From positions 156,761,001 through 156,825,000 of the forward strand of contig NC_134137.1 in NCBI RefSeq assembly GCF_033958435.1: a DNA stretch of 64,000 bases, read 5' to 3'. Numbering within the stretch: the stretch's first letter is position 1; every line of letters starts with the position of its first letter. Positions 46,786 through 59,200 of the stretch are shown piece after piece. A model generated the notes under the pieces. That model had not been told where the DNA came from. It searched no databases and saw nothing but the letters and a program-made list of their open reading frames with translations. Source of the stretch: Carettochelys insculpta (Eukaryota; Chordata; Testudines; Carettochelyidae). The position numbers were made by a program, and so were the translations under genes.

Positions 46786-49700
46786 TGATGTAAATCTTGG
46801 TGTCCTTGCCAAATTTTTATATTTATTATATTATATTTTTATTGGCCTTAAGTGTCACATAGAGTTCATGTTCACTATGAAACAGCTGTTGCCTTCCAGC
46901 CTAAAGGTGACTGAATTTCAGGGGCTTGATCTCAGAAATCACTTCAAGTATTCTCACAATCCAGATAAAACATTTGGGTGAAATCCAGGCCACATAGAAA
47001 TCAGTGGCAAAATGCCCATGATTTCACCCTTTTAGATGTTTCCATCAAAGGTGCTATAAATTGTGAAGTTGGCTTGATTGAGGTTTGTGTAAAAAGAACC
47101 CTAAATTTCAGGCTCAAGGATACTTTTTGCTTGATAATATCCAGGCCAAGTTGGCTATTAGTATGGTTTTGTACCAGCTCTTCTTTTCTTTCTGGATTCA
47201 CACCTGCTTAGGAATGAAAATACTGTAATGCACTTTAGCAATAAAAGAATCTTCAAGGAAGTTTACACTGGGGATGATTTATTTCAGTATTTAATAGGAA
47301 GAAGAGTTTAGCAAAGATAATAAAACACAATGTTTTAAGAATATGGCAACGTAAGGGCTCAGTCCTACAGCCGCTGAATTTATATAACTACTCATGAAAC
47401 TTACCCTAGTCTAGTCAATACGATTGCAGGATCAGGACCTAAATTATCAATAGTCTTTGAAATAATCTTCATTTGTGGCATTCCATAAAATATTTTTATA
47501 TGGACTTAATTTTTATTATCTTGTTTTAATTTAATTTATAAAGATGCCTCAAACGAGTTCAGATTGACATAATGAAATTTGTTCTGTTCTTCTACAATTC
47601 AAAATAGTTTAGGTTATATCGGTAAGACTATATTTTTTACAGGATACTTTGATTCATGCCACTTGCTGCTATCACATACCCTTAATGTTTCTTTCATTTA
47701 TTTGAAAATTTCCTTTGAATTGAATACCCCTGAAAGGTGCCAGTTTAACAATCCTGGAAATTAAAGTCCTTCATCTACAAACTCTGTTAAGTGGCTGTGC
47801 AAGTTTCCCCACTGTGCCCTGCTACTGTGCTTCATACTTTTTCAGCTGGGAAACCCAGTGCCCATTTCTTCCTGGCTGTCTCTGTTGAAACTGCCAACGT
47901 AAATGAAAGTTGTCCACTGTTTTGGGGGTTTTGGTGTAAAATACCAGTCTGGCAGAATCACTTGGAATAGGTCACTGAAGAGCATTCATAATGGTAGCTG
48001 CTTTGAGATGCTGCTTACCCAGAACATGTTAGAATTGACTTGCTTGAGAGCAAAGGTGCTTTTTCTGTATTGTTAATCCATTGAAGTGGCATAGTTTTTA
48101 ATGGTAGCAAATAACTAGCTTGAAGTAGTTTGGCTATTTAAGTGTGCATGGAGATGGGCAGTCAGCTTTTTCAAGAGATTCCAAGGAGATGAGTTTTGTT
48201 TGTGTTGGAATTGTTTCTAATCTGGTAATGTGTGTATAATTGTGTTCTTTGTCTACTCTCAATCTTCCATCCTTTTTTTCCTTTTCATTCCTACCAAAGA
48301 GAGTAAAAAGATTACATGGTAGTGAAGTCTTGAGGGAACTAATCAACTATGTAGATTTATATTAGTTAGAGGGGGCTTATGAGCTTATTTATGGCCTTGT
48401 TCAGCAACATACTTAGGTACAAGCATGTGTTAAATTCTCTGACTGCATTAAAGTTAAGCAGGTTGTTGCTGAATTGAGACATTAGACAATTTTAGCAAGG
48501 AAACTGTAAACTTGCCACTAGTTTCTTCAAATTTGATGTGGACTTTCCTTTTGATGTGAAAAATACTTCTTTATCAAGGCCAGGGCAAATATGTGTTACA
48601 AAATCAGTATTTATATAACTGAGTTTTTGTTAGACTACTGTCTTTACTGCTAGCTGTTTTTACTTTTTGCTGGACTGTTCTGGATGCAGAGATTTGGGAG
48701 TTGCAAGTGGATTTCCCCCTGCCCCACCCAAACGTTTAATTAATGCTAACATGTAGTTTCTGGTTTATGTTTAATCATATCACTGATCTGCACATAATCA
48801 ATACACCTGTTTCCTTAAAAAGTTACTCTAGTACCTTGACTTGTCAGTAGTCTTTGAGGTTATTTATTCTGTAGTTTATAAGGTAATCTGAATTGATTTT
48901 TAAGCTGGAAATTTTTAAACCGTTCAAGCACATATGTATTTATGTTGCATTCCTGTCAAATATGATCTAAGTTCTTACTTTCTAGGATACTTCTGAACAG
49001 AACTCTAAGCTTACAAGCTCTCAAACAATTTACTGTGATAACAAAGCCTTATTTTTGTCAATCTTAAGGAAATTTAAAATTAAATCTTCTGATGGTTTTT
49101 GTGATAGTTGAAATAATTAATTTTAAGTATGTTAGAGCCTCATGCTAGCAAGTTCTACATTACACAGCTTTTAATAAGGGCGCCATAGCAAGAACCTACA
49201 GTCCAGCAACACTTCTGTTAAAAGCACACACACACACACGCAAAATTGAACAACATGTTTTGGTTTGAGAAGGATTTTGAAACGTAAGTAGGCAGAGTTG
49301 TGAATCAGAAGTCAAAAGATAATTGCTTACTAAACAGTATGACAATTCAGGCAGCATGAGTTTGGCACTTTTGTGGGGTTTAATAAATGCTTTATTGATG
49401 ACTTCACAAACCATCCTTGGTCCTCCATTTTGAAAAAGTGTGGTCACACATTCATCTGATGCCTTTGTAAATCTGCTTTCCCAGGTGACCCTAGAATAAA
49501 ACTTGGTTTCCTCTTTTTATTTATAATTTAAACTCAACAGATTATGATTTTTTATCACAACTCTCTTTCTTGTTTTTTATATGTGGTGGACTCGTATTTC
49601 CTGAATCAAATTTAATTGCTTGTCCCCTCAGCATATTCGCAGGTGAGTGAGAGTCCCAGGTCTTGTGACTAGTAATTGGGAAATAACTGTCTAGAGTGCA

Positions 49701-50400
49701 ATATAACTTAACAGGTGCTTCCTACGCTCACCTTGATTTATGTGGATTGAGCTGTGGTACTTGTTTTTAGCCTAAAGGGTCCTGTTATAAATTTAAATAA
49801 GGTAAGTTGCCACTTACCAGTCAGTTGGTCATTGTGACAGTTTCTAAACATGAAGTGCTCTTTTGAAATAGCCAGAGACCACAGCAAAACTCTGGGGTTG
49901 GGTAACAGAAAAAAGCGGTCCTAGTAGACATGTGCATCAAAAGCATTAATGAGATTTATATTGAAGAACATGAAGACTGACAGAGCTTCACTAGTTGTAC
50001 ATGGGGTAAACACTCTAAACTTGATGTCCAATGTGTTTTGTTCAAAGATTGCTGTAGTTTATTTGACTTTTATCTTGCTATTTGTTTGTTACTGGACTTT
50101 GGGTGCCTAATTGGAGACAACTAGGAGTTTGTAAGCATATGTGGAGTTTCTCCAGAAAGGGATTGGAAATAAATCATGACATTTTTGAGGCCCTTTAGGC
50201 ATAATCTTCACAAAACAGAAACAAGCAGGTCATCTGAAAAACATTGGGCCAATAATCTCCAGAGGCTTTGCCTGCCTTAGCCAGCCAGGAGTGGGGAGAA
50301 TGCGCACACTCTTCCCTTTATTTTCATTTTTGACTCAGCTTCCCCTTCCTTTCATACCCCTAGAGAGTCATGTGATCAGCTGGGCCTCTTAAGTTACTTG
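46786..50400. other. Intergenic, nothing recognised
   Basis: AT-rich DNA with a short (CA)n tract at 49225-49239. No exon or complete repeat was recognised. Confidence 0.6.
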
Positions 50401-50841
50401 GGCTGCATCTACACTAGCAAGTTCTCATGAAAGAATTTTTGAAAGAAGAGGGCTCTTTGGAAAGATCCCATGGAGCATCTGCACACAAAAAGCATTCTTT
50501 GGAAAGTGAATTGAATGAATGTGGCACACCTTTCAAAAGCGCTCTTGCACTCCTGTTTCAGGAAGAATGCTATCTTTCGGAAGCTTCTTTCAAAAGAGAA
50601 CGTGTGTAGACGCTCTGCAGGGCCCTTCTTTCGAAAGAGCGTCCTCATGGGGCCTGATTTTTCTATCCCTGGCCCATTCTTTCCAGAGAGCAGGGGCTGT
50701 GTGGACACTGTCTTTTGTAAGAGCAGATCACTCTTTTGATCTGCTTTTTTGTGTGCAGATGCACTCTTTGGAAAGAAGTTCTTTTGGAAGAGATTTTCCG
50801 GCAGGGCTTCTTTCAAAAGATCTCTGTATGTGCACATAGCC
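50401..50841. mobile_element. Harbinger-type MITE-like element
   Basis: Starts GGCTGCATCTACACTAGC and ends GTATGTGCACATAGCC. The arms carry complementary TCTTTCGGAAGC and CTTTTGGAAGAG-type repeats, giving overlapping antisense open frames. No convincing target duplication was found (TTG versus TCT). Confidence 0.6.
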
Positions 50842-53165
50842 TCTGATACTGCAGATCCCTTGCCCTGTTACCAGCTTGACTTCCAGGAAAAGAGGCATGT
50901 CACTGAATGTCAGGCTTTTAAAGTGGCTCAAATCACTGGTCACAAAAATGTTGAACGTTTTTATTTTATATTTATTACCCGGAAGCCCTGTGAGGATGGG
51001 GGCCCTCATGTTGGGTGACTATGCAAATGTATATCCAGACCCTTGGCTCTGTAGAGTTTGAAATTTGGGTGATTGTGGGTGTACCATGATCAAAGCCATA
51101 CTTTTTTTCTTGTAACACATTATTTCATAGTTGCTAACTCAACTGATGAATTCCTTGCTGTACAATTTCATTTTTCCAATGTATCTTTGACTCTTCCAAG
51201 TCTGTGGAAACTTGTTGGTAGAGATGACATGGCCCTTTGATCAGGAAAAGACTGGTCTCACCAGTCTTATGTATGAAGATAAGTGACTCCCAGTGAAAAG
51301 CGGAATCATACAACTCAAGTGTCTTTCTGTTCGCCTAATTCCTGTACATCCCAGTCTGGTTCAAGCTCCATAAAAATGATGAGCTTTGAATTCACTGGGA
51401 TCTGGCATGCCAGTTGCTGACTGAAAGAAGGGTAGATACTTGTGTTGCTAAAACGATTGCTCTCCTGAGCAAACTGTGGTGGTCCTATGGGTCCCATGAA
51501 CATATTGACAGAGCAGCTGTGCTTTGGCATTTGAGAAGAACCCATACAATCACTTCAGATGCTTTACGAGATGACATTTTGCTCAAGGATCTTTTTCCCT
51601 AGCAATAATTAAACTGTTAACGTTCACAAACAGTTTTGGGGATTTGCTAATGTAATGAGACATTTGCAGGTGAGGCTGTAGAGCTTTCCTTTCTAGGTGT
51701 TTTGTGCATCCACCATTGTATTAGCGCCATCTTCAAGGCTTCTGCAATTAAAGGTGCTACAAAAATTTCAGATCCTGCAGCCATTTAAGAGAAATAACAG
51801 TATGTTTCATGTGGTCATATGAGTGTCCATATTAGCGTTCTCTCTTGGTTGAATGGATGTAGTGCCAGTATTCATTGTAGGCTACTTTCCATGTGTTTTG
51901 TTGGAATAAAGTGATCCCTTGCCAGTCAAGTCCTGCACTTGAGCTGTCCAGAAGCTTGAATTTTGCCTTGTGAAGCTGTGGGCTTCATAACCTATAAACT
52001 GTAAAAGCTCTGTTGAAGGTCTGCAGCTGAAAAAGACAGGTAACTGACCTTGGTGTGTCTATTGTAACTAGCAGCTTGCATAGAACTCTAATCCTTTCTC
52101 GTCTCTACTATGTGCAATAGAAACCTATAATAGCTGAGAGTGATTTGAGTCTGCACACTGCTTCTATTACACGTGTATCTTAAATGTTAGGATTTACTAA
52201 CTTTGGATTTTTGATACTGTCATCGCTAAGAATCAAACAGTGAAATGACACTGAATTTGCAACATGCCTTTTTTTTTCTTGTGTTAATCCTTTTCAGAGA
52301 TATGCTAATCCACTTTACTTAGATGTAGCTAGACTTTTATCAGATATTGTAATTCAGAATAATTTTCAGCTATAGAGTGTAATATTTTCTACCTAATTTT
52401 TATTAAGCACTCCTGTTAAGTAATAATAAGGATGACAAATATTAAGCATAACCGCAGGGAGGTTAACTGTTATGAGAATGTAGTGGATTATTTTTCATAC
52501 CTAAATTATTTTAATGTTGAAGATTGGATTTGCGTGGAGAAGCATTGTTTGTTGTCTTGGAAAATGTTACTTACATTTTAGGGGGGAAAAAAACCTTGCA
52601 AAATATTTAAAATTCCAATGTGCAGTCTTTATATGTATGTCTGGATAGTTTGTCTTGTCACCACATTTTTCCATAATTAAACAGGTTTTTTTTTCCTGAG
52701 TTGTTGTTTGTTTTTGTGCATGCATCCTTTTGGCTTTAAATGTTTTTGGATAACACTGGGTATTTGAACTGTTAAAATAACACCAGATGCTTTTCATATT
52801 GAAATTCTCGGACCTCTTTGCAAAGCCAGGTAAGTATTGTATGCTTTTCCTTATTTTATGGAGGGAAAAGTGGAGGCACAAAGGAGCTCATTTACCTAAC
52901 TGTTCTGGGGCAGATAAAGGGATAGAAACCCAGATTCCCTGATTATTGGTCCCTTACTCTAACCACTCAGCTAAATTACAGTGAGAAAAATATTGCTGAG
53001 TCTGAGGTCTCTTTCTTTTTTCCTGAAGAAATACTTTTATTATCTGTAAGAAAATCCACAATACATCTCCTCACTGCTTGCCCTTTGGCATCTTTGATAC
53101 TGGAGGTAGGAAGTGGTTAGTCACATAGTATAGAAATAGCAAAATCTGTCAGTATATACTATATA
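50842..53165. other. Intergenic, mostly unidentified
   Basis: AT-rich. A short + strand open stretch (51414-51602) and its minus-strand shadow are noted in the findings. Nothing else is recognised. Confidence 0.5.
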
Positions 53166-53601
53166 GGCCATGTCTACACTAGCCCCAAACTTCGAAATGG
53201 CCATGCAAATGGCTATTTCGAAGTTTACTAATGAAGCGCTGAAATGCATATTCAGCGCTTCATTAGCATGCGGGCGGCCGTGGCACTTCGAAATTGACGC
53301 GCCTCGCCGCCGTGCGGCTCGCCCCGACGGGGCTCCTTTTTGAAAGGACCCCGCCTACTTCAAAGTCTCCTTATTCCCATCAGCTGATGGGAATAAGAGG
53401 ACTTCAAAGTAGGTGGGGTCCTTTCAAAAAGGAGCCCCATCGGGACGAGCCGCACGGCGGCGAGGCGCGTCAATTTCGAAGTGCCACGGCCGCCCGCATG
53501 CTAATGAAGCGCTGAATATGCATTTCAGCGCTTCATTAGTAAACTTCAAAATGGCCATTTGCATGGCCATTTCGAAGTTTGGGGCTAGCGTAGACGTAGC
53601 C
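53166..53601. mobile_element. Harbinger-type palindromic MITE, near-perfect 436-bp hairpin
   Basis: Begins GGCCATGTCTACACTAGCCC and ends GCTAGCGTAGACGTAGCC. The two arms are complementary almost end to end, meeting at CCCATCAGCTGATGGG (53376-53391). The flanks are ATA and ATG, so the 3-bp duplication is at best imperfect. Many CpG sites survive, which suggests it is younger than the copy at 3447-3867. Confidence 0.85.
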
Positions 53602-54495
53602 ATGAGGTCTGACAGTAACTCTTTAGAATACAGAGCTACAAGTGGCAGCAGCAGTATACTGAGGGTATGTAGCTCCAGGGCACAGGGTTACTTCAAAGAC
53701 CCAATTTATTATGCTTACACTAATCTCCGATTGCACCATTCTTTTATTTTGCAGGCTTCTTTAATGCAATTCAGTGTGGTTATTTAGTACATGGATTTTT
53801 TTCCTGCCAGTATAATCAGAAGTCTTAAATAGTAATTAACGATCTACAGAGGCTGGCACAGGTCAAGCTCCAGTGGCCAATACAGAGGCAACCAAGGGTC
53901 CAATAAGGCTGCCTAAGATTTTCCACCAGCCACCAAGCACCAGCCCAGGTTTTACCCCGCTACCTGGATCGATGTCAACGGTGTCTGATCCAAAGGGGTT
54001 TACAGGGTGTGCGACAGAGCCCGTTTGTTCCCCAGAAAAGATGACAGACAAGGGGTCAACTGTCCACAACTAAGTTTCTTTTTATTCTGACAAGAGCTAG
54101 GTTTTTACAATGTAGCGTTTTCTCTTTCCTATTTATTTACTATGTTACCACACTTTATTTTACTATGTATCTATTTAATATCTCTAGAAGCTACAACTAT
54201 ATCCTTCCCTGTTCCCTGAGTCTCAGCACAGGATTTGGGACTAGTTGACTAATAGCCCCTTTGTTGTATTTTTTGTAGTTACAACGTTTAAACTGTACCC
54301 TTCTTAGACTTACCGTTGGCTCCACTGGCACACACAACTTGGTGCTCTTCCGTGCGTGTGCTATAAGGGAAAAGAAATAAACCAGAACTGATAATAATTA
54401 CTCTGCTATATATGTACTTGTGTATTCATTTAAATATGTATATATCTTTATGTTTCTCTTTATGTTATATATTAATACGTTTCTACATATTTAAT

Positions 54496-54589
54496 TATGC
54501 CAGGTTGTTTAGTCTGGTAACGGGCTTCCAGAATTTCTATGTATACATATAATATGCCAGGTTATTTAGTCTGGTAACGGGCTTCCAGA
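54496..54589. repeat. Direct repeat, ~38-bp unit, two copies
   Basis: ATGCCAGGTTGTTTAGTCTG continuing to CGGGCTTCCAGA occurs at about 54496-54533 and again at 54552-54589 with one base change. Part of the LTR-like region. Confidence 0.9.
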
Positions 54590-55870
54590 TTTATGGGATA
54601 TTTTTGCCCGAAAAGACCCCAGCGCAATAAAATAAGACTGCGCTGGCTTCCCTTCGCCTCAGCGTCCCAAACGCTCAATTATGGGTAGTTTTTGGGCTTA
54701 AAGGGACTATAATACGACGCCTCCCGAGAGCTGCCTATGTCGGGCCCCCTAGTAAGGGAGCCCCTTTACTGCCCTGCCTCGGGAGGAACTATACAATATT
54801 ATATTCCTCTTACTCGGGGCACCCGCCCCCTTCAGAGCACTTTTCTCCTTCTAGGAAAATGGCCGGTGATGTTCGACCCTAGGTCCCCCAGCGACCCAAG
54901 GGAACAGCTGTTATGCTTTTACTGCCTAGGTGAGGTTCCCCCTGCTGGCCAGGCAGATGGGGCCTCCAAAAATAGCTATAGCCACTACCCTAGGACTTCT
55001 TATATGTATACAATTAATAAATATTAATAGGATACCTGCCTCCTATGGCCGCCTCAAGACTCATTAACAACGTCTGAGGTCTAATGTAACCCTGTAGGGA
55101 TTTACTTAATATGGGTACCCCCTTAATGGGATGTCCCTTCTAATTACTCTTCTATTTTAATACTACATGTGGAATCCTAATTGGGGTTCTCCCTTTACCG
55201 GGTTATCCCCCTATGTTTCAACCCCCGCTTGGGTGAGCTCTACCCAGCGGGGGAGCAGTCAGTTCTGGTTCCCTTTAGATTAGAACCCCTATCTAATCTT
55301 ATATTATGTATGCAAAAGGTAAAGCGGCTAGGTCAGTAGACCGCCTCCTGTGCTTTACAAATGAGAACCCTGGGAACAGGGTTCCACAATTTAAGACGAT
55401 TAAAACCGTATTATTATTTACTCTACCTTGTGTATAGTAACAACAAGGGATTAGTATTACTAATGCTAACAATATGTAAACCCTAACTTTAGCGATTTGA
55501 GCTAATATCCCTAATATTTGTGGAGAGCAGTTATTAAATACCTATCCTCCTCCTGATCTGTCAGTCCGGGCGCCGGGCCCGAGGGTCTCCACAGGAACCT
55601 AGGAAGTGAAGCCCTCACGGCGCACTTTTTACTGGCAGCCGCGGCAGGCAGATAGGATAGAGAGGAAAAAGAAGAGGAGGCCAGGGGAAAAGGCCAGCTT
55701 GGTTAACAAAAACCCCTGGCTAAAAGCGGCAGCGGCTCCGCCGCCGGCCAGCAGAGGCCGCCGCTTGTGCGGCTCCCCAGGCAGGGCACCTGCCGGCGCG
55801 GTCTGCCTGGCGAGCCTGCCTCAGGTAAAATCTGAGGACTTTAGTGAGTTCAGCTCAGTTCTTCCTCACT

Positions 55871-55920
55871 GGAGCTCTTCAAAAAGGCTTCTTAGCCGGA
55901 GCTCTTCGAAAAAGCTTCTG
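55871..55920. repeat. Tandem duplication, ~27-bp unit
   Basis: GGAGCTCTTCAAAAAGGCTT and GGAGCTCTTCGAAAAAGCTT lie head to tail, 27 bases apart, downstream of the TATA box on the minus strand. Confidence 0.85.
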
Positions 55921-56098
55921 CGTCCCACGGTGGCTGGGGTGCGTAGATTGACACGCGGGTCTGCTTCAGCGTTTCTCGTCGAATCTTCAGCCAAGGCTGA
56001 GTCCAGCTCTAAACTCAGTCCTTTTTGCTCTTCTGGGTCCGTTGTCCTCTTCTCCGCTGCTCCCCGACGGACTGGCGAAGCCGGGCTGCGCTCCAGAA

Positions 56099-56104
56099 TT
56101 TATA
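56099..56104 (-). promoter_or_regulatory. TATA box
   Basis: TATAAATT read on the minus strand, followed at 30-60 bases by GC-rich sequence. It sits about 50 bases from the X-box. Confidence 0.5.
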
Positions 56105-56155
56105 GAGCTGGGGCGGACCTGGTTGAACACTCACAGGTGTCAGGTCCGCACCTGC

Positions 56156-56169
56156 GTTGCCCCGGCAAC
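56156..56169. promoter_or_regulatory. RFX-type X-box palindrome
   Basis: GTTGCCCCGGCAAC is a perfect 14-base palindrome matching the RFX/X-box pattern (GTTGCC-N2-GGCAAC). It lies just upstream of the minus-strand TATA box. Confidence 0.55.
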
Positions 56170-56282
56170 CAGGATGCACATTCCGTTTACATATTCATGA
56201 GCATCATAAATGGTCCAATCCGTGCATCTGAATTCAAACCGATGCTCATGAATAGGCAATTAGCTTATGAATATGCATAGGC

Positions 56283-59200
56283 AACGGGCAACCCTAACGG
56301 TCACTCCCTATACCTTGCATTTACCTGAGTTATATGGTTACTTAAACACTGTTTTTTGTAAATAAATCATTGTTCACTTTAATTTTATTCCTACACAGAT
56401 TAGTGGGGAAGACTGTCAAGTCCATAAAAATCCTATCTTTAATTTAAAACTGCTTGACATCTCGAGGCTATCTGGTAAAGGGTAGTGGAAGGCACACACA
56501 AACCTCACAGCCCATGGCCAGGGACATGTTCTCTATAGAGGAATTTACAACAGTAATCAGTTTTTATATGCTTTCTACACTGTTTGTCTGAAGAATTTTC
56601 TTAAAAGAAAAATTAAATGTAGTCAGATTTGTCTGCATTCAGTGTTCTGCCATTGGGGCTGTTCAGTTTTGTTAAGGTTGTACTGATTTCTCAAACTCGT
56701 ATAAAATGAAATTAATTAATAAATTAAATCAATTGCACATTTCTGCTGAAGAGCACTAGCTGGGCCAGTGACTCATTTTAAGCTATTTATTAGTAGACTG
56801 TTCCTTGTCTGCTTTTGATAAAACCTGGTCTAGGATCTCTCATTCACACACATTCTTTTTATGGGTCTCTTGTTCTGAGGCTAGATGCACCTCATTTGCT
56901 TCTGCTGGCATGAAGCTTACCAAGGCAAAACACTTAATTTTGATAGCTGCCAATACTTTCTTTTCCTTTGCTCTTAATCTAAGTTGTCTGTTTTCAAACT
57001 TCATTGCGTCAGGACTCCCTTCGGACAACAAAAATTACCACACTATCCCAAGAGGAGTAGTGAAGACTGAGCCTACCGAGGCCGCTATCCTGGGTGGGAG
57101 GGGACAAAGATGAAGCCCAGTGACTCATGTTCTGAGCAGGACATCCTGTAACCTTAGCCCTAGACAGCAGGGGAAGGGAGCTAATTCAGGCTTCAGACTT
57201 GCTGGAGCCCAGAGCCGACACCAGCCTGGCAGCTCTATTAAAATGGGGTCAAACAGTTGAAAACCCCCTGATCTAAGTCATTGGAATAAATTTCATACAG
57301 TCGAACATTTAATCTAATTAAATAGGCAAGGGTCTTTATGTTTGTAGTATGTTGTCATATAGTTCATCCCATTTTATTAAAACTTTTAATCCCATCTTTT
57401 TACGTTGATCAGGTGTTACTACTCTTCATTTATTTACCGTTTTTATTACACTGAACTACTTCTTTCAATGGATAGGATCACTAGTATTTTTGTCTTGGTT
57501 TAAAAAGTGACAGGATTTCCTGTGCGTGAAGTTTGTGGGCATTGAAAAAGGAAAATCTATTTTAGCATGCTGCACGTCGTGTTGTACGTATAAACTTCTC
57601 ATGCGCATTCTTCCCATAGGCAACAGAGGCTTTTTATATTTTCGCGTTTTGTTATGCCTTTGATATTATGTTTGTTTTATATTAACAGACCCACTGGTCT
57701 GTAAAAGTTCATTTAATACATCACTTTGGTCCGTAAATGTGTCTTTTATATAGCTAAGCTAAGACAACTCTGTTGCTGTGTACGAGTGAGCTGCTGTGTT
57801 ACAAATAAACCATGTAACTTTGTATTTTGTTAGAGCAACTTTTTTATTCTTTCAAATTTTGTTTATGTTCATATACCATTCTGTGTGCCACATGAGTGGT
57901 ATTTTCTGTAGTTCTGGATGCCGCCAAACTAAAGGGTTAATAGCAGGAGACCAGTGGCTTTCATTTATCTTTTAAAGAGGCTGGCATCAGCAACTCCTAA
58001 CCATTTGCAAGATAGTACTCAAAATTTAGTGAAGTACAGTGCAGTGTTTGAAAACTACTGTGTATGCCACACCATGTGTCTGTCAAAAAGTTTTATTCTG
58101 TATTTCAGCACAATAACTGGTATTGTGCAAACAGGCTATCACACTCATGAGCTGCAGATGTTTCCAAAAGAGCCTGAATCCTCTGATCTATTTGAAAGCT
58201 TTAAATTGTACTATTGCATTGTATGCTTTATTATAAGTGGTATTACTTGCTTGAAGTTTTTGCTTTACAGTACACAAACTGAACATCTTCACTGTAATGG
58301 GTCATTAAAATAACTGCCAGTAATAACGTCTTTCCAAACAGTGTTTGTGGCAGTGAACAATGTTGAAAAATCTCCTGCTTTGAGAGAGATCTTCAAACAG
58401 CTATATAAAACCCAAATACTTAAAGCTGATCCTGTTGCACTGTTCTGGAGCTATGTTTTTTCAGGCAACTCATATACATGGAGTCACTTTGGTCGTGTAG
58501 TTTGATAGCTAGCACTTGTTCACTGGGCCATTGTTGATTGGCTTCATTCTAATTAAAGAATAAACTTTGTTTTGTTTTGCCTGTATTTGAAGTTATTTTA
58601 TCCATGTGGTTTTAAATATGAATTGATCTCTCACTAATTCAGAGCAGGGGGTTGAGACTTCAAAATAAAATTCTAGGTAGCTGGCCAGTGGAGTAACTGG
58701 CACCAATTTTATTGATTGTTTGGTATAACTAGATATAAATATTGAAGTTGATCCAGCAATCTTTTCTCATGTGAGTGGTCTCATTGAAACCTCAGGGTCC
58801 TTTTACACAGTTTGACCTCTTCTTTGGATCACTCTTTGACTTACAACGAGTTTGTCTCTGAAGAAAACTAATCTTAACTGTGCAGGAAAAGTCTACTGCT
58901 GCTTTTTTTATTTACATGTGCAGCATGAGTGTTAAAAACAACCTCCTTGGTTTGTTTATTTGGAAACACACATCTGAAAATGTTTGGAGTCAAACAGAGT
59001 TTCTGGATCTGATCTTAAAAACAGATTGGGATTGCATCCTTACCCCCATACCACAGACTTATTTTGGAGTAAGAGCAAACATTGTTTTTCTTTCCCTCCT
59101 TTAACTTAAAAAATTTCAGGACTTTGCCCACATGCTGCTACTTTGAATTTCTCCATCCACTTTGATGACAGAGGAGGCTAAGAAGATGGCACTCTGCCTC

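Larger units (their letters stand above)
53854..56277 (-). mobile_element. Possible long LTR or promoter-like retroelement segment
   Basis: On the minus strand it starts TGCATATTC and ends CTGTGCCA, so TG...CA. The flanks GAGGC (53849-53853) and TAGGC (56278-56282) agree at 4 of 5 bases. A TATAAA box lies at 56099-56104 and an AATAAA at 54081-54086. Bases 55560-56170 are GC-rich with many CpG. GGCGCCCGG near 55570 recalls a retroviral primer-binding site but fits imperfectly. No minus-strand frame of note occurs between 54070 and 56280. Alternatives are a 5' LTR plus non-coding interior, or a CpG-rich promoter. Confidence 0.4.

Noticed and set aside
50409..50839. Overlapping open frames of 142 and 106 codons on opposite strands
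   Set aside because: They are produced by repeated TTTCGGAAG-type motifs of the MITE-like element and are not independent genes.
55565..55585. Retroviral primer-binding site (GGCGCCCGG on the minus strand)
   Set aside because: It matches a lysine-tRNA type site for only about nine bases, and the LTR edge that should precede it (CA) is absent.
55606..56280. 224-codon + strand open frame
   Set aside because: It lies in a CpG-rich stretch where stops are rare, runs antisense to TATA and poly(A) signals, is low-complexity (Ser, Arg, Pro) and matches no family I know.
56805..57113. Possible exon or domesticated transposase
   Set aside because: Short frames on both strands look protein-like in places, but no splice sites, motif or family could be fixed.
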